Of a stretch of 49,740 nucleotides of DNA, positions 49,546 to 49,740 are shown in pieces. The stretch comes from QQWI01 sp964522015. GTDB taxonomy: Bacteria; Bacillota; Clostridia; Peptostreptococcales; Acidaminobacteraceae. A program made the translations under genes and the position numbers. Under the pieces are notes generated by a model. The model ran no database searches, was not told the origin of the DNA, and saw only the letters and a list, made by a program, of their open reading frames with translations. The stretch's first letter is position 1, and each line of letters opens with the position of its first letter. Location of the stretch: positions 1 through 49,740 of the forward strand of contig CAZFST010000032.1 in the NCBI GenBank assembly GCA_964522015.1, in the 5' to 3' direction.

Positions 49546-49582
49546 AACCCCTGCCACTAGATATAGTGGTGGGGGTTTTCTT
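49546..49582 (+). terminator. Terminator of the PTS unit
   Basis: AAAACCCCTGCCACTA pairs with TAGTGGTGGGGGTTTT around GATA. Confidence 0.92.
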
Positions 49583-49740
49583 ATTGTCTATATAGCTGTA
49601 AGTGTTGCAAAGACAGCTTGGTAATGAAAAAATGTTTTGGGAAATTGATACTTTTGGTTGCAAAATCGATTTTTTTCATCTAAAATCCCGTCTTTGACAG
49701 TTTGAAAGCAAAAAAAGCTTGAAACCCATTGGTATCATTG
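49583..49740. other. End of window, no gene seen
   Basis: The last 158 bp are AT-rich without a convincing reading frame. TTGACA at 49694-49699 may be a -35 box, but no -10 box at the right distance is present. Confidence 0.5.

Noticed and set aside
1..49740. Prophage, integrative element or defence island
   Set aside because: No integrase, transposase, phage structural, restriction or known defence genes are present, and gene content is mostly housekeeping or surface-related.

Overview
The window looks like a chromosomal segment of a low-GC, Gram-positive, anaerobic-type Firmicute, most likely a clostridium. Supporting signs are strong AGGAGG ribosome sites, S-layer-homology and stalk-domain surface proteins, an S-box (SAM-I) riboswitch before a methionine transporter, a PRD antiterminator controlling a sugar PTS, LrgAB, a stand-alone MurG, and intrinsic terminators after most genes. 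I see no tRNA or rRNA genes, no CRISPR array, no prophage and no transposase gene. The genus cannot be fixed from sequence reading alone.

Layout. 1-4.6 kb: an unknown membrane-anchored protein, a kinase-fold protein, a metallo-beta-lactamase-fold lipoprotein, and on the minus strand a secreted stalk-domain protein with three X2-like modules. 4.9-7.2 kb: an SLH surface protein with a beta-helix-like core and three 297-bp C-terminal repeats. 7.3-7.7 kb: RNase P RNA with promoter and terminator. 7.8-10.3 kb: an AraC-type HTH fused to a SpoT-like HD domain, a PIN/NYN-like protein, a VOC protein and a zinc-ribbon protein. 10.4-11.1 kb (minus): a nitroreductase. 11.3-14.3 kb: larC-larE-larB, the nickel-pincer cofactor genes, without a lactate racemase gene. 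14.4-17.1 kb: the first tldD-tldE pair, followed by a REP-like palindrome. 17.2-18.3 kb (minus): an HD-GYP protein. 18.5-21 kb: lrgA-lrgB and a CPA1-type antiporter. 21-23.4 kb: a YVTN beta-propeller protein and an isoprenoid-synthase-like protein, with an apparent GNAT gene remnant. 23.5-26.1 kb: SAM riboswitch and metN-metI-metQ. 26.2-28.7 kb: tcdA (minus), a zinc-ribbon methyltransferase and truA. 28.9-31.5 kb: a second tldD-tldE pair. 31.5-35 kb: murG, and an MCP on the minus strand. 35-39.3 kb: intracellular pullulanase, an unknown protein and an M24 peptidase. 39.4-40.5 kb (minus): ychF. 40.7-44.2 kb: a YmfF/YmfH-like M16 pair and lgt. 44.2-49.6 kb: a complete PTS block made of antiterminator, EIICB, EIIA, HPr and EI.

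How the genes work together. The PTS block is nearly self-contained: a promoter and RAT/terminator precede the antiterminator gene, a second RAT/terminator precedes EIICB, and a cre-like site lies between EIICB and EIIA, so induction by substrate and CcpA/HPr-Ser-P repression can both be inferred. The SAM riboswitch should switch off metNIQ when SAM is plentiful. The lar genes should supply the nickel-pincer nucleotide to a LarA-family enzyme encoded elsewhere.

Points most worth a second look: the AraC-HD fusion, which has a near-perfect internal ribosome site at the domain boundary; the isoprenoid-synthase-like orphan; two tldDE pairs within 17 kb; a TruA with Ser in place of the usual Arg; and four short (17-22 bp) tandem duplications at gene edges. 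I did not find a clearly new multi-gene system.
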